Of a stretch of DNA of 64,000 nucleotides, positions 18,210 through 27,699 are shown one piece after another. Both the position numbers and the translations under genes were made by a program. Numbering within the stretch: position 1 is the stretch's first letter; each line of letters opens with the position of its first letter. Origin of the DNA: Sphingobacteriales bacterium (GTDB taxonomy: Bacteria; Bacteroidota; Bacteroidia; Chitinophagales; CAIOSU01); the NCBI GenBank assembly GCA_027486795.1, contig JAIXOI010000028.1:62001-126000 (forward strand), given 5' to 3'. The notes below the pieces were generated by a model. It was not told where the DNA came from. It worked only from the letters and a program-made list of their open reading frames with translations, and did not search any database.

Positions 18210-21200
18210 ATGCATTACCTTTCCTCACACCAGGCATTTTATAGGTCGAAACTTCCATTTTTCCTGTTCTTGGTTGCTGCAACGTTTACTCAATTTTTTT
18301 GGGGAGCGGCAACTTTGAAAGCTCAGTGTAACCTTGATTCGTTATTTATAGCAACTAGCGCTTGCGATAGTTTAGGAAATTACACAACAACAGGGGAGAT
18401 TTATTTTACCAACCCGCTCACAACCGGAACGCTTCTAATTACTGATTGCAATGGCAATTTCGATTCGTATCCAGCAGCGTCTGTGGTTAGCCCTCAACCA
18501 TTTCTAATTACTGGCCAAATAGCAGATAGTTTGCCTTGCAATATTACTGTTGTTTTTAGCGACGATTTGACTTGTACCCAAACAATTCCCTACACGGCAC
18601 CTGCTTGTTTAGGCTGTTTTTTTACTAGTATTTCAGACAGTACGGGTATTTGCAATGGCACAAATAATCTCTTTCCTCGATTTGGATCGGTATCGTTTTT
18701 AAATGCGCCTACCACTGGATTATTGATAGTTAGAGATTGTAACGGCTATGCTGATACTCTTTTTCCCCCATTTACCTCGCCCGCCAACTTCTCTATCTTG
18801 TCAAATTCTGATGGCACGGTTGGTTGCCTAATGACCGCCTTTTTTACCGCCGATACCTCGTGTAGTATTGCTAGCATCAATAACAATCAACAAGGCTGCT
18901 TATGTGTGGCAAATGCAGGTACCTTTACAGGCAGTATAGCAGGCGATGGCATTATTCCTTACAAGCTTTGTTTCGGCGACCAGTTTACCATGACCTCTAA
19001 TGGCAATTTGGTGCCTCCCGGTATTGCCAATAATCCCCCTATCAATACCATTAACCCCAATGCTGCCTACAGGCCGGGCCTTGGTTATTTGGTGTACCAA
19101 TGCCCACCAACGGTTTTGCCCCAAAACCCTTTGTTCGATGCTTTTGGCAACCCTACCGATCCGTGTTTGCTCGGGTTTACGGGTTTTATTGGCAATTCGT
19201 TTACGGAGCTTAACTTTTTGGGTGCTCCGTCATACGTGGGCACTTACACCAACAATACGGCATACTATGTGGCTATAACGTTTTACGATACCGTGGAGCT
19301 ATACTACAGTTTTGTTAACACCACGCTCAACTGCTATTCAATGAGTGCACCATTTGCAGTGCAGTATTTGCCACAGGTAGTTACATCCAATCCAACCACC
19401 AATTGTTTGGATAGCAGCTTTTCGGTGAGGGTAAATGGTGGCTTGCCTGCTATTGATGGCTCGGTGTTTACAGCCACTAATCTGCTCCCCGCAACAGCAT
19501 CATTTGTAAATGATACTGCTTTGAATGGCGGAACTATTCGGATTAATGGTTTGCGTAATGGCGATATTTATTCTTTTGATATTAGCGATGTTAATGGATG
19601 TGCTATCACGGTTACGGGTGGTCCGTTTGTTGGGTTACCCAATGCAAATGCAGGCGCTAACGATACTGTGTGCGGTGCATTGAGTTATACTTTATCGCCA
19701 GTGCCTAGCTTTGGCACCGGCACTTGGTCGGGGCCAGGGGGCGTATCTTTTGCACCAAACGCCAATGCCGCAAATGCCACCGTAACGGTTCCTTCGGCTG
19801 GCGTTTATAGCTTGGTATGGACCGAAAGCACAGGCGCACCTTGTACCACCAGAGATACTGTTTTAATCAGCTTTTCTAATCCATCGCTTGCTACAGTTAG
19901 CACTCAAGCAAACTGCGGACAAAACGATGGTAGCATTACAGCCACCGCATCGGGTGGCAATGCTCCATACCAGTTTAGTATCGATACGGGCATCACCTTT
20001 CAAGGCACAGGCGCATTCAATAATTTATTGGCTGGTAACTACAGTATTCTCGCAACCGATGCCTTTAATTGTAGTGTTACGGCAACGGAAACGGTTGCCA
20101 ATTTTCAAGTTTTCCCAGTTTTAACGCCAGCAGGGCCATTTTGTATAGGCAACCCAGCCGTTTCGCTTGTTGGCACGCCAAGTGGCGGCGTATGGCGCGG
20201 TGCAGGTATCACCGATTCAATAGCGGGTATTTTCAATCCGAATACGGCAGGTGCTGGTACCGCAAGGGTGTATTATGTAGTATGCAATGGTTTTGGTATC
20301 GATAGTATCGATATTGTGGTAAACGCACTCGACTCAGCGGACTTTGCCTATCCTGCATCAACTTTTTGCAGCGATGATGCCAACCCTGCGCCAACTTTAA
20401 GTGCTACCCCTGGTGGCGTTTTTAGCATAAACAATGGCGGTATAATTGATGCGAACATTGGGATAGTAAATATTGCCGCCTCTGGTGTGGGTAATTTTAG
20501 TGTAACATATACCACACAAGGCAGTTGCCCAACAACCAATACCGAAACGATTGCCATTGTTGCCAGGGCAAACCCTGTTATTACCCCTGCTGGGCCATTT
20601 TGCGTAAACAGTGGTAGCGTGGTGCTTTCGGCTTCGGTGCCCAATGGCGTGTGGAGTGGGCAAGGGGTAACCTCGCCCAATACGGGTGTGTTCAATCCGC
20701 AAATTGCTGGGGTGGGCATTCACCAAATTGTGTATACCGTTAGCGGTATTTGCGGCGCTGCCGATACTGTTGATATTGAAGTATTAGCTATAGACGATGC
20801 TACCTTTGCATACGCAACCAACAGCTTTTGTATCCTCGAAACCAACCCAATACCTAGTATTACTGGCACCCCAGGCGGTGTGTTCGCTATGAGCAACTCG
20901 GGTACCATTGATGCAGCAACAGGCGCCATTGACTTACCATCGAGTGGCAGTGGTAGTTTCACCATTACCTATACCACGCAAGGAGCTTGTCCTACTTCTT
21001 CCATTCAGAATATTGATATTGCCGACCAGCTGATAGTTGCTATTCAGCCAGTGCCAACACTTTGCAATAATGATGGTGCGGTTAATTTAACCGCAAACCA
21101 ACCGGGCGGCATCTGGAGCGGAACGGGCATTACCGACTCAATTTTGGGTGTGTTTAATACCATAACCTCGGGTGTTGGCAGCTTTACGGTAACCTATACT

Positions 21201-21788
21201 GTGCCTGGGCTTTGCGGCAATAGCGATGATTTGACTATACAAGTTGAAGCAAATGATGAAGTAGCTATTGCATACGATAGCACCTTATACTGCGTACTTA
21301 CCGAAGAGATACTGCCCATACAAACAGGTACAGTTGGTGGTGCATACTCCATAAATAATAGTGGCACTATTGATGCCAATACTGGTGCTATTGCAGTAAA
21401 TAACCAATTAGAAGGCAACTATACCGTAACGTATGCCACTAATGGTAATTGCCCCGCCGATGTCGATTTTGAGCTTGAAATACGCTCCGATATTTGCCCG
21501 AGGGTACTTTATGTACCGAACGTATTTACCCCGAACGGTGATGGCGTAAACGATTTGTTTTTTGCCTATACAGAGGGTTTGAAGACTTTTAAACTGATTG
21601 TATGCGATAGGTGGGGCGAGAAGGTTTTTGAAACTACCGATGTGTATGAAGGGTGGGACGGAACCTATAAAGGCGTACTAATGCCACCGGGTGTATTTGT
21701 GTATTACATCGACGCGACTTTTATTGGAGACATTAAGCCACTAGGCTACATTGAAAGTGCCAAGGGTAGCGTAACGCTTTTGCGATAA
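18210..21788 (+). CDS. Large secreted protein with T9SS type B (gliding-associated) C-terminal sorting domain
   Basis: Signal peptide; C-terminus VPNVFTPNGDGVNDLFFAYTEGLKTFKLIVCDRWGEKVFETTDVYEGWDGTYKGVLMPPGVFVYYIDATF. Confidence 0.9.
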   Translation: MHYLSSHQAFYRSKLPFFLFLVAATFTQFFWGAATLKAQCNLDSLFIATSACDSLGNYTTTGEIYFTNPLTTGTLLITDCNGNFDSYPAASVVSPQPFLITGQIADSLPCNITVVFSDDLTCTQTIPYTAPACLGCFFTSISDSTGICNGTNNLFPRFGSVSFLNAPTTGLLIVRDCNGYADTLFPPFTSPANFSILSNSDGTVGCLMTAFFTADTSCSIASINNNQQGCLCVANAGTFTGSIAGDGIIPYKLCFGDQFTMTSNGNLVPPGIANNPPINTINPNAAYRPGLGYLVYQCPPTVLPQNPLFDAFGNPTDPCLLGFTGFIGNSFTELNFLGAPSYVGTYTNNTAYYVAITFYDTVELYYSFVNTTLNCYSMSAPFAVQYLPQVVTSNPTTNCLDSSFSVRVNGGLPAIDGSVFTATNLLPATASFVNDTALNGGTIRINGLRNGDIYSFDISDVNGCAITVTGGPFVGLPNANAGANDTVCGALSYTLSPVPSFGTGTWSGPGGVSFAPNANAANATVTVPSAGVYSLVWTESTGAPCTTRDTVLISFSNPSLATVSTQANCGQNDGSITATASGGNAPYQFSIDTGITFQGTGAFNNLLAGNYSILATDAFNCSVTATETVANFQVFPVLTPAGPFCIGNPAVSLVGTPSGGVWRGAGITDSIAGIFNPNTAGAGTARVYYVVCNGFGIDSIDIVVNALDSADFAYPASTFCSDDANPAPTLSATPGGVFSINNGGIIDANIGIVNIAASGVGNFSVTYTTQGSCPTTNTETIAIVARANPVITPAGPFCVNSGSVVLSASVPNGVWSGQGVTSPNTGVFNPQIAGVGIHQIVYTVSGICGAADTVDIEVLAIDDATFAYATNSFCILETNPIPSITGTPGGVFAMSNSGTIDAATGAIDLPSSGSGSFTITYTTQGACPTSSIQNIDIADQLIVAIQPVPTLCNNDGAVNLTANQPGGIWSGTGITDSILGVFNTITSGVGSFTVTYTVPGLCGNSDDLTIQVEANDEVAIAYDSTLYCVLTEEILPIQTGTVGGAYSINNSGTIDANTGAIAVNNQLEGNYTVTYATNGNCPADVDFELEIRSDICPRVLYVPNVFTPNGDGVNDLFFAYTEGLKTFKLIVCDRWGEKVFETTDVYEGWDGTYKGVLMPPGVFVYYIDATFIGDIKPLGYIESAKGSVTLLR
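20127..21509 (+). repeat. Three tandem repeats of about 153-154 codons inside the T9SS type B protein
   Basis: Units begin PAGPFCIGNPAV (20127), PAGPFCVNSGSV (20586) and PVPTLCNNDGAV (21048); each has GGVWSGxGITD and GGxxSxNNxGxIDAxxG segments. Confidence 0.8.
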
Positions 21789-21823
21789 ATAGGTTAGCTA
21801 TACAGTAAGTTGTAGTCGTGTTT

Positions 21824-21891
21824 GTTTTCTACAGATATAAGGTCCCGCTGCGACTTTGCAACTCCGTAGGAGTAAAATGTCTGTAGAAAAC
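21824..21891. repeat. Palindromic intergenic repeat element (MITE/REP-like)
   Basis: Perfect 12-bp terminal inverted repeats GTTTTCTACAGA (21824-21835) / TCTGTAGAAAAC (21880-21891); internal CTCCGTAGGAG palindrome. Confidence 0.65.
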
Positions 21892-21907
21892 CATAGCCAA
21901 CTACCTT

Positions 21908-21922
21908 AGCTCCTTAGGAGCT
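21908..21922. repeat. Short palindrome AGCTCCTTAGGAGCT
   Basis: 6-bp stem AGCTCC/GGAGCT with TTA loop, next to the 21824-21891 element and sharing its CTCCxTAGGAG core. Confidence 0.55.
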
Positions 21923-22022
21923 TAACGTTTTTAAGAACCCGCTATTTTTAAAGTAGCTAATCGCTATATCGAGATGCACCGAAAACGAAAAAGGCCATAC
22001 TGCGAGGTATAGCCTTCATTCG

Positions 22023-22099
22023 TGCACTTGTAGGGATTATTACATGAGGGCTTCGCCGTTCGAACCCCAAACCTTCTTATCCGTGGTGAGATGCTCTAT
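22023..22099 (-). pseudogene. tRNA-Arg remnant (3' part, from the D-arm onward) with about 22-nt insertion in the T-arm
   Basis: Near-identical to the intact tRNA from ATAGAGC through the acceptor 3' strand; lacks the 5' acceptor strand; TAGGGATT/CGAACCCC interrupted by ATTACATGAGGGCTTCGCCGTT. Confidence 0.8.
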
Positions 22100-22109
22100 G
22101 CGGTAAAAC

Positions 22110-22138
22110 AAAAAAGCCCTGCTTTTCAGCAAGGCTTC
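22110..22138 (-). terminator. Rho-independent terminator of tRNA-Arg
   Basis: Minus strand AAGCCTTGCTGAAAAGCAGGGCTTTTTTG directly 3' of the tRNA. Confidence 0.75.
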
Positions 22139-22141
22139 TTG

Positions 22142-22215
22142 TGCACTTGTAGGGATTCGAACCCCAAACCTTCTCATCCGTAGTGAGATGCTCTATCCAA
22201 TTGAGCTACAAATGC
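22142..22215 (-). tRNA. tRNA-Arg (anticodon ACG)
   Basis: Minus strand GCATTTGTAGCTCAATTGGATAGAGCATCTCACTACGGATGAGAAGGTTTGGGGTTCGAATCCCTACAAGTGCA folds as a cloverleaf; anticodon loop CTACGGA. Confidence 0.93.
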
Positions 22216-22315
22216 ATTCTCTTGATAAACAATATTGTTAACTAGTCAATCTTAATTTTAGTTCGAGCATCTTCAGAAATCCTTACTGGCATTAAGTATT
22301 GCTTCGCCAAGTAAG

Positions 22316-22337
22316 TATCCAATTGAGCTACAAATGC
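22316..22337 (-). pseudogene. tRNA-Arg 5' fragment
   Basis: Minus strand GCATTTGTAGCTCAATTGGATA is identical to the first 22 nt of the intact tRNA-Arg, then diverges in the D-loop. Confidence 0.8.
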
Positions 22338-22381
22338 CTTTTCCTAATCGCTTAGGGAATGCAAATATCGGAAACTTTCAT

Positions 22382-23368
22382 TTATTTATTGTCATTTCCT
22401 GGAGATTTTTTTTGTCCGCCTCCTTCGCGGCCGAATCCTTCACGCATATTTGTGTCGGCCTCAATGTTTTTCATACGGTAATAATCCATTACCCCCAAGT
22501 TGCCAGAGCGGAACGCTTCGGCTATTGCCTGAGGAATTTCAGCTTCTGCCAAAATTACTTTCGCACGGGCTTCTTGGGCTTTGGCTTTCATTTCTTGCTC
22601 TAAGGCTACCGCCATAGCCCTGCGCTCTTCGGCACGGGCTTGTGCAATGTTTTTGTCGGCAATGGCTTGGTCGGTTTGTAGCACTGCACCAATGTTTTTG
22701 CCAATATCTACATCGGCTATGTCAATAGACAGAATCTCGAAAGCGGTACCGCTATCCAATCCTTTAGCCAATACAGCTTTCGAAATCAAATCAGGGTTTT
22801 CCAAAACCGTTTTGTGTGATGCTGCTGAGCCGATAGAAGATACAACCCCTTCGCCAACGCGGGCAAGCACGGTTTCTTCACCAGCACCACCTACCAATTG
22901 TTTGATGTTGGCACGAACCGTTACACGCGCTTTGGCAATCAATTGAATACCATCTTTTGCAACCGCAGTTACCGGAGGGGTATCAATAACCTTAGGGTTA
23001 ACGCTCATTTGCACCGCTTGAAACACATCGCGACCAGCCAAATCAATAGCGGTAGCTGCTTTAAAATCAAGCTCAATGTTTGCTTTTTGTGCCGAGATAA
23101 GTGCATTTACCACGTTTACCACATGTCCGCCCGCCAGGTAGTGTGCTTCCAAATCGTTGCGGGTAAGGCTTAAGCCTGCTTTGTGCGAGGTAATCAAGGC
23201 ATTTACTATTACGGTAGGCGGCACCTTGCGTATGCGCATAAACACGAGCTGTATTAAGCTTACGTTTACGCCCGATAAGAGGGCCGAAATCCATAATGGA
23301 AAGGGCACAAAGTATAAGAATACGATGAGGCCTACCAGTACGGCAAATACAATTACTATTAGTTCCAT
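22382..23368 (-). CDS. floA: Flotillin-like protein FloA
   Basis: [32 protein letters not shown]...[52 protein letters not shown]-terminal signature. Confidence 0.95.
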   Translation of the reverse strand: MELIVIVFAVLVGLIVFLYFVPFPLWISALLSGVNVSLIQLVFMRIRKVPPTVIVNALITSHKAGLSLTRNDLEAHYLAGGHVVNVVNALISAQKANIELDFKAATAIDLAGRDVFQAVQMSVNPKVIDTPPVTAVAKDGIQLIAKARVTVRANIKQLVGGAGEETVLARVGEGVVSSIGSAASHKTVLENPDLISKAVLAKGLDSGTAFEILSIDIADVDIGKNIGAVLQTDQAIADKNIAQARAEERRAMAVALEQEMKAKAQEARAKVILAEAEIPQAIAEAFRSGNLGVMDYYRMKNIEADTNMREGFGREGGGQKKSPGNDNK

Positions 23369-23369
23369 A

Positions 23370-23843
23370 TTAGTTGGTTAGTGGTTTTACAATTATTTTA
23401 TTGCCATTTATTTTAATAACTTCAATACGGGTATCCACGTCAATCATTTCGCCTTGCGAAAAAACGGCAAACCGTTTATTGTTTATTAAGGCCTTTCCCT
23501 CGGGCCGCAAGCTTCCCAAAGTTACGCCTTCATCGCCAACATTTACCACTCCAGCTTCAAGTACATTTACTTGACCGTCTATTACGTCGTAAAGCGAGTA
23601 TTTTTTACTTCGCAATACTTTATAGGCCCAATATAACAAAATTATGGTAGCTACCGAGGTGCCAGCAAGTGTATAATGCCCTATCAGGGGGTTGGGTTGA
23701 GTACTGTAGGCCAGCACTACGCCGGTACCCATAAGTATACCGCCAACGGCACCCACAACGGTAGTGCCGGGTATTACCAGTATTTCCAGCACTACCAATA
23801 GTATGCCGAGCACAATAACTGCTAATACCAAATAAATATCCAT
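23370..23843 (-). CDS. NfeD family protein
   Basis: TM segments plus OB-like C-terminus ([53 protein letters not shown]); adjacent to floA. Confidence 0.88.
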   Translation of the reverse strand: MDIYLVLAVIVLGILLVVLEILVIPGTTVVGAVGGILMGTGVVLAYSTQPNPLIGHYTLAGTSVATIILLYWAYKVLRSKKYSLYDVIDGQVNVLEAGVVNVGDEGVTLGSLRPEGKALINNKRFAVFSQGEMIDVDTRIEVIKINGNKIIVKPLTN

Positions 23844-23846
23844 CGT

Positions 23847-24227
23847 TTAATCTTTAAGCCTTACCAATACCAATCTGGTTTCAATGTTGCCCGATTTGCC
23901 GTTCAACTCCAAAGTATCGCTGCCTTTATGGGTCATCAAGTAGCTTTGCGATTTGCCGTCTTTATAGTTAAAAAACAGTGTATCGCCTTGTACGTTCCAC
24001 TTTTCGGTATTCGATTGGTCGCCGTACTTTACTGTAAATACATCATTTTCCTGAAAATCGATAACCGGGTTGCCCATAGTGGCAATATCAACCACACTGC
24101 CTGCCATCGTCCATTCGGAATAGTTCCACTTACCTTTTAAATCGGTATTTACGGCTGTTTCGCAAGCCATAAACAATCCACATACTACGGTTGCCAATAT
24201 TGTGGCCTTGGCACTGAAAATCTTCAT
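23847..24227 (-). CDS. Lipocalin-like hypothetical lipoprotein
   Basis: Lipobox LFMAC; LKGKWNYSEW and repeated beta strands. Confidence 0.6.
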   Translation of the reverse strand: MKIFSAKATILATVVCGLFMACETAVNTDLKGKWNYSEWTMAGSVVDIATMGNPVIDFQENDVFTVKYGDQSNTEKWNVQGDTLFFNYKDGKSQSYLMTHKGSDTLELNGKSGNIETRLVLVRLKD

Positions 24228-24326
24228 CCTTTAAATCTTTATTTCATAAGTTTGAACTAAACTAGCTTAGTAAACTGAAAGCACCAAATATAGGCTAGTG
24301 ATAATTTGCACATATTAAGCACACCC

Positions 24327-24797
24327 ATGAAGATAGAACTTTGGCTTAACGGAAAAACAGAGCCTTATGTAGCCGAAAGTTGCGAGCGGTTTTTTAAAAG
24401 GCTGAAGCATTACACTACATTTCAATTGGTTGAGATACCCGAACCCAAGCGGAAAGGCAACACTGACCCCAGAGTGTTGAAACAGCAAGAAGCCCAATTG
24501 TTGTTGCCCAAAATTGAGCTTGGCGATTATTTGGTTTTATTGGACGAAAAAGGGAAAGAATATGCCAGCGAAGCCTTTGCTGGCCACCTAGAGAAATGGA
24601 TGGGCAGCGGGCGCAAGCGTATTATTTTTATTGTTGGTGGCCCTTTTGGTTTTGATGATACCGTTTATGCGCGTGCCGATGAAACGCTATCTTTGAGCAA
24701 AATGACCTTTTCGCACCAAGTAATACGGGTAATATTTCTGGAGCAGTTGTATCGGGCATTTACTATTATAAACAACGAACCGTACCACCATGCTTAG
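24327..24797 (+). CDS. rlmH: 23S rRNA (pseudouridine(1915)-N(3))-methyltransferase RlmH
   Basis: IIFIVGGPFGFDDTVYARADETLSLSKMTFSHQVIRVIFLEQLYRAFTIINNEPYHH. Confidence 0.95.
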   Translation: MKIELWLNGKTEPYVAESCERFFKRLKHYTTFQLVEIPEPKRKGNTDPRVLKQQEAQLLLPKIELGDYLVLLDEKGKEYASEAFAGHLEKWMGSGRKRIIFIVGGPFGFDDTVYARADETLSLSKMTFSHQVIRVIFLEQLYRAFTIINNEPYHHA

Positions 24798-25434
24798 TTT
24801 GCAACATCCGTATATAACGTATGCAATAATGGGGCTTACCATATTGCTATCATACCAAGCAAATACCGATGCATCCTTTAAACAGAAGATGATTTTTTAC
24901 CCATATGCCATCAAACGCCGGGGTGAGTATTACCGTTTTCTTACTGGTGGGTTGATACATGCCGATTGGCTGCACCTTGGCATGAACATGTATGTGCTGT
25001 TTATGTTTGGCCAATTGGCTGAGTTTTATTTTATGTCCCAGTTTGGTGCGTTGGGTTGGTTTTTATACCCAGCTATGTACTTTCTTGCCATCCCTATTGC
25101 TGAAACCTATTCGTATGTTAAGCATCATGATAATGCCTATTACATGAGTCTTGGTGCCAGTGGCGCGGTATCGGCAGTGGTATTTGCCAGTATCTTGTTC
25201 AATCCTTTAGCCGAAATGGGCATTATTCTTGTCCCGTTTTTCATCCCTGGTTTTATAATGGGTACGCTATACTTAATATACTCCAACGTAATGGCAGAGC
25301 GCGGCAACGACAATATTGGCCACAATGCCCACTTTTATGGGGCTATTTTCGGGCTGTTGTTTCCGGCCATGTTTAAGCCTAAATTGTTCATTCACTTTCT
25401 CGATCAGATACAACAATGGCTTTCAAACCTATAA
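24790..25434 (+). CDS. Rhomboid family intramembrane serine protease
   Basis: Multiple TM segments; LLHLGMNMYVLFMFG-type segment and GASGAVSAVVFASI (catalytic GASG). Confidence 0.92.
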   Translation: MLSLQHPYITYAIMGLTILLSYQANTDASFKQKMIFYPYAIKRRGEYYRFLTGGLIHADWLHLGMNMYVLFMFGQLAEFYFMSQFGALGWFLYPAMYFLAIPIAETYSYVKHHDNAYYMSLGASGAVSAVVFASILFNPLAEMGIILVPFFIPGFIMGTLYLIYSNVMAERGNDNIGHNAHFYGAIFGLLFPAMFKPKLFIHFLDQIQQWLSNL

Positions 25435-26447
25435 TAGACCTCCGCAGCGATACCGTAACCAAACCAACCGAGGGCATGCGCCGCGCTATGCACAATGCTC
25501 CACTCGGCGACGATGTATTTGGCGAAGACCCAACCGTAAATGCCTTAGAGCAGCGCTTAGCTAATATGTTTGGCTTTGAGGCAGGTTTGTTTTGCCCCAG
25601 CGGCACCATGACCAACCAAATTGGTATTAAGGCCCATACCCAACCGCTACAAGAAATTATCTGTCACCGAGAGAGCCATATATACTGTTACGAAGGTGGC
25701 GGCATGGCTTTCAACTCTCAGCTATCCACCCGCTTGCTTACGGGCAATAGGGGCCTGATTACAGCGCAGCAGGTATTGGATAATATTAACGAGGAGAACG
25801 TGCATAAGCCCATAACCAGTATAGTGGCGCAAGAGAATACCAGCAACCGCGAAGGTGGCGCGGTGCACCGAGTGAGCGAATACCAAAAAGTGTACGAGGT
25901 ATGCCAGCAGCATGGCCTTAAGCACCACCTAGATGGTGCAAGATTGTTTAATGCATTAGCAGTAACTGGCGATGCGCCAGCAAGTTATGGCAAGGCATTC
26001 GATTCCATATCCATTTGCCTATCCAAGGGTTTGGGTGCGCCCGTGGGTTCGGTATTGGTGGGCAATACTGATTTTATAAAGCTATCAAGGCGTATACGCA
26101 AAGTGTTTGGCGGCGGCATGAGGCAAGCTGGCGTAATAGCAGCAGCGGGTTTGTATGCCCTCGATAACCATATTGAGCGAATAGCAGACGACCACCGCAG
26201 GGCTAAACTGCTAGAGGAAACCCTAAAATCGTTGAACTACATTGCGGAGGTTTTTCCGGTGGATAGCAACTTGGTGATATTTAGGCTTGCCGACCAAGTA
26301 TTGGCGGATAGTTTCATAGCAAAGCTAAAAGCAGAGGGCATTTTGGCCATTAACATGGGTCCTCAGTTAGTTCGCTTTGTAACCCACTTGGATGTAGATG
26401 ATGCCGCTATTGATACGGTTTGTACTACGCTAAAAACGCTCGCGTAG
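25416..26447 (+). CDS. Threonine aldolase / GntG-type PLP-dependent aldolase
   Basis: IDLRSDTVTKPTEGMRRAMHNAPLGDDVFGEDPTVNALE; HLDGARLFNA; SKGLGAPVGSVLVG. Confidence 0.94.
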   Translation: MAFKPIIDLRSDTVTKPTEGMRRAMHNAPLGDDVFGEDPTVNALEQRLANMFGFEAGLFCPSGTMTNQIGIKAHTQPLQEIICHRESHIYCYEGGGMAFNSQLSTRLLTGNRGLITAQQVLDNINEENVHKPITSIVAQENTSNREGGAVHRVSEYQKVYEVCQQHGLKHHLDGARLFNALAVTGDAPASYGKAFDSISICLSKGLGAPVGSVLVGNTDFIKLSRRIRKVFGGGMRQAGVIAAAGLYALDNHIERIADDHRRAKLLEETLKSLNYIAEVFPVDSNLVIFRLADQVLADSFIAKLKAEGILAINMGPQLVRFVTHLDVDDAAIDTVCTTLKTLA

Positions 26448-26518
26448 TTTTTGCGTGTTACTAACTTTATACGTTGCACAATATTATTTATCTATATTTG
26501 GCTGTAACGTACCCCTAA

Positions 26519-27013
26519 ATGCAGCATAAGGTTTACTTGTTTTTGCTACCCGTGTGCATGGCCTTATCGTGTGTTGAAAACGAACACAGCAACGATTTGG
26601 ATGACTGCTATGGAGTGCTCGTAAACGATGGTGCTGCTGCCCCTGCAAAAACAAACAGAACCACCTTACTAGCTATTGAAGATGTGGAAGTATTGAGCGC
26701 GCGAAAGGTTAAGGACACTTACTCAAACTACTTTAAACAGTACAGGGTGTTGTGCAAAGATTGGAAGCTGAACAAAGCCACAGTTGCCAACATACTTGAA
26801 AATAGTAAAATAATTGATGGGCACGATTACCACAACCGGTATAAAAGAATGCCTTGCTACATTATTGGCGAAGCTATCATTAACTGCAACATCAAAGCAA
26901 AGTATGAGTTAAATGCCGGTGCTTCGGCAGTGTTGTTCCTGCCCGATACAGCTTACCACTTGGGTTACATTGGCACACAGCATTTTTTGGTTTACCGAGC
27001 CGAGAATGATTAG
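26519..27013 (+). CDS. Hypothetical lipoprotein
   Basis: N-terminal signal with MALSC lipobox; intact 164 aa ORF in its own slot between threonine aldolase and a terminator. Confidence 0.55.
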   Translation: MQHKVYLFLLPVCMALSCVENEHSNDLDDCYGVLVNDGAAAPAKTNRTTLLAIEDVEVLSARKVKDTYSNYFKQYRVLCKDWKLNKATVANILENSKIIDGHDYHNRYKRMPCYIIGEAIINCNIKAKYELNAGASAVLFLPDTAYHLGYIGTQHFLVYRAEND

Positions 27014-27033
27014 TAAACCAAGCTAATACAAAT

Positions 27034-27070
27034 AAAAAAGGAAGCGCCACTCCCATAACGCTTCCTTCTT
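27034..27070. terminator. Bidirectional terminator between convergent genes
   Basis: AAAAAAGGAAGCG...CGCTTCCTTCTT stem-loop flanked by A/T runs. Confidence 0.75.
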
Positions 27071-27092
27071 ACCCACTTGCGCAGGAAAACTA

Positions 27093-27506
27093 CTACTCTG
27101 GTTCGGGCAACACATTGCCCTTTATAGTGAGCGTAACCGTTCCATTGCTGGCATTAGAGTTAACGGTTACGGTTTTGCTAAACTGACCAACCCTGTTGGT
27201 GGCATATTTTACTTTTATCACTCCCGTTTTTCCTGGAGCTATTATTTCTTTTGGGCACTTGGGTACAGTGCAGCCACAAGAACCCGCACAAGTGCTTATC
27301 AATAAATCTTGCTTGCCGGTGTTCTTGAATTTAAACTCCCGGTACCCATCGGCGTTATGCGCTATGGTGCCGTAATCTATCACTAAGCTTTCGAAGGTGA
27401 TGACAGGGGCCTTGGCCGGTGCGGGGCCAGCCATCGGTTTTACCTGTGCCAACAACATGCCTGCGGTAAAAGTCATTAGTAACAATATGGAGTTTATTTT
27501 CTTCAT
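27093..27506 (-). CDS. DUF1573 domain-containing secreted protein
   Basis: Signal peptide; LVIDYGTIAHNADGYREFKFKNTGKQDLLISTCAGSCGCTVPKCP. Confidence 0.88.
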   Translation of the reverse strand: MKKINSILLLMTFTAGMLLAQVKPMAGPAPAKAPVITFESLVIDYGTIAHNADGYREFKFKNTGKQDLLISTCAGSCGCTVPKCPKEIIAPGKTGVIKVKYATNRVGQFSKTVTVNSNASNGTVTLTIKGNVLPEPE

Positions 27507-27626
27507 GCTTTTTAACCGTTCTTAGCTAATGTATTTAAAGTTACAACCCCAATTGCTAACCTGTATGCCCATTAACATGTCTTAGCATTATTTAACGGTT
27601 GCTCATTTATTTTAACACTTGCCTAA

Positions 27627-27662
27627 AAAGAAAAAGGGAATGTCCTCTCCCAGAACATTCCC
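27627..27662 (-). terminator. Rho-independent terminator
   Basis: Minus strand GGGAATGT...ACATTCCC stem followed by CTTTTTC, just 3' of the DUF1573 gene at 27700-28107. Confidence 0.75.
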
Positions 27663-27699
27663 TCCGTCGTTTTCCCGTCAGGCAAATAGACTTTAAATC

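Noticed and set aside
26474-26500. Possible Bacteroidota promoter TTG-N16-TATATTTG upstream of 26519
   Set aside because: The -7 box fits TAnnTTTG but spacing is slightly short and AT-rich background makes chance matches likely; not called without TSS data
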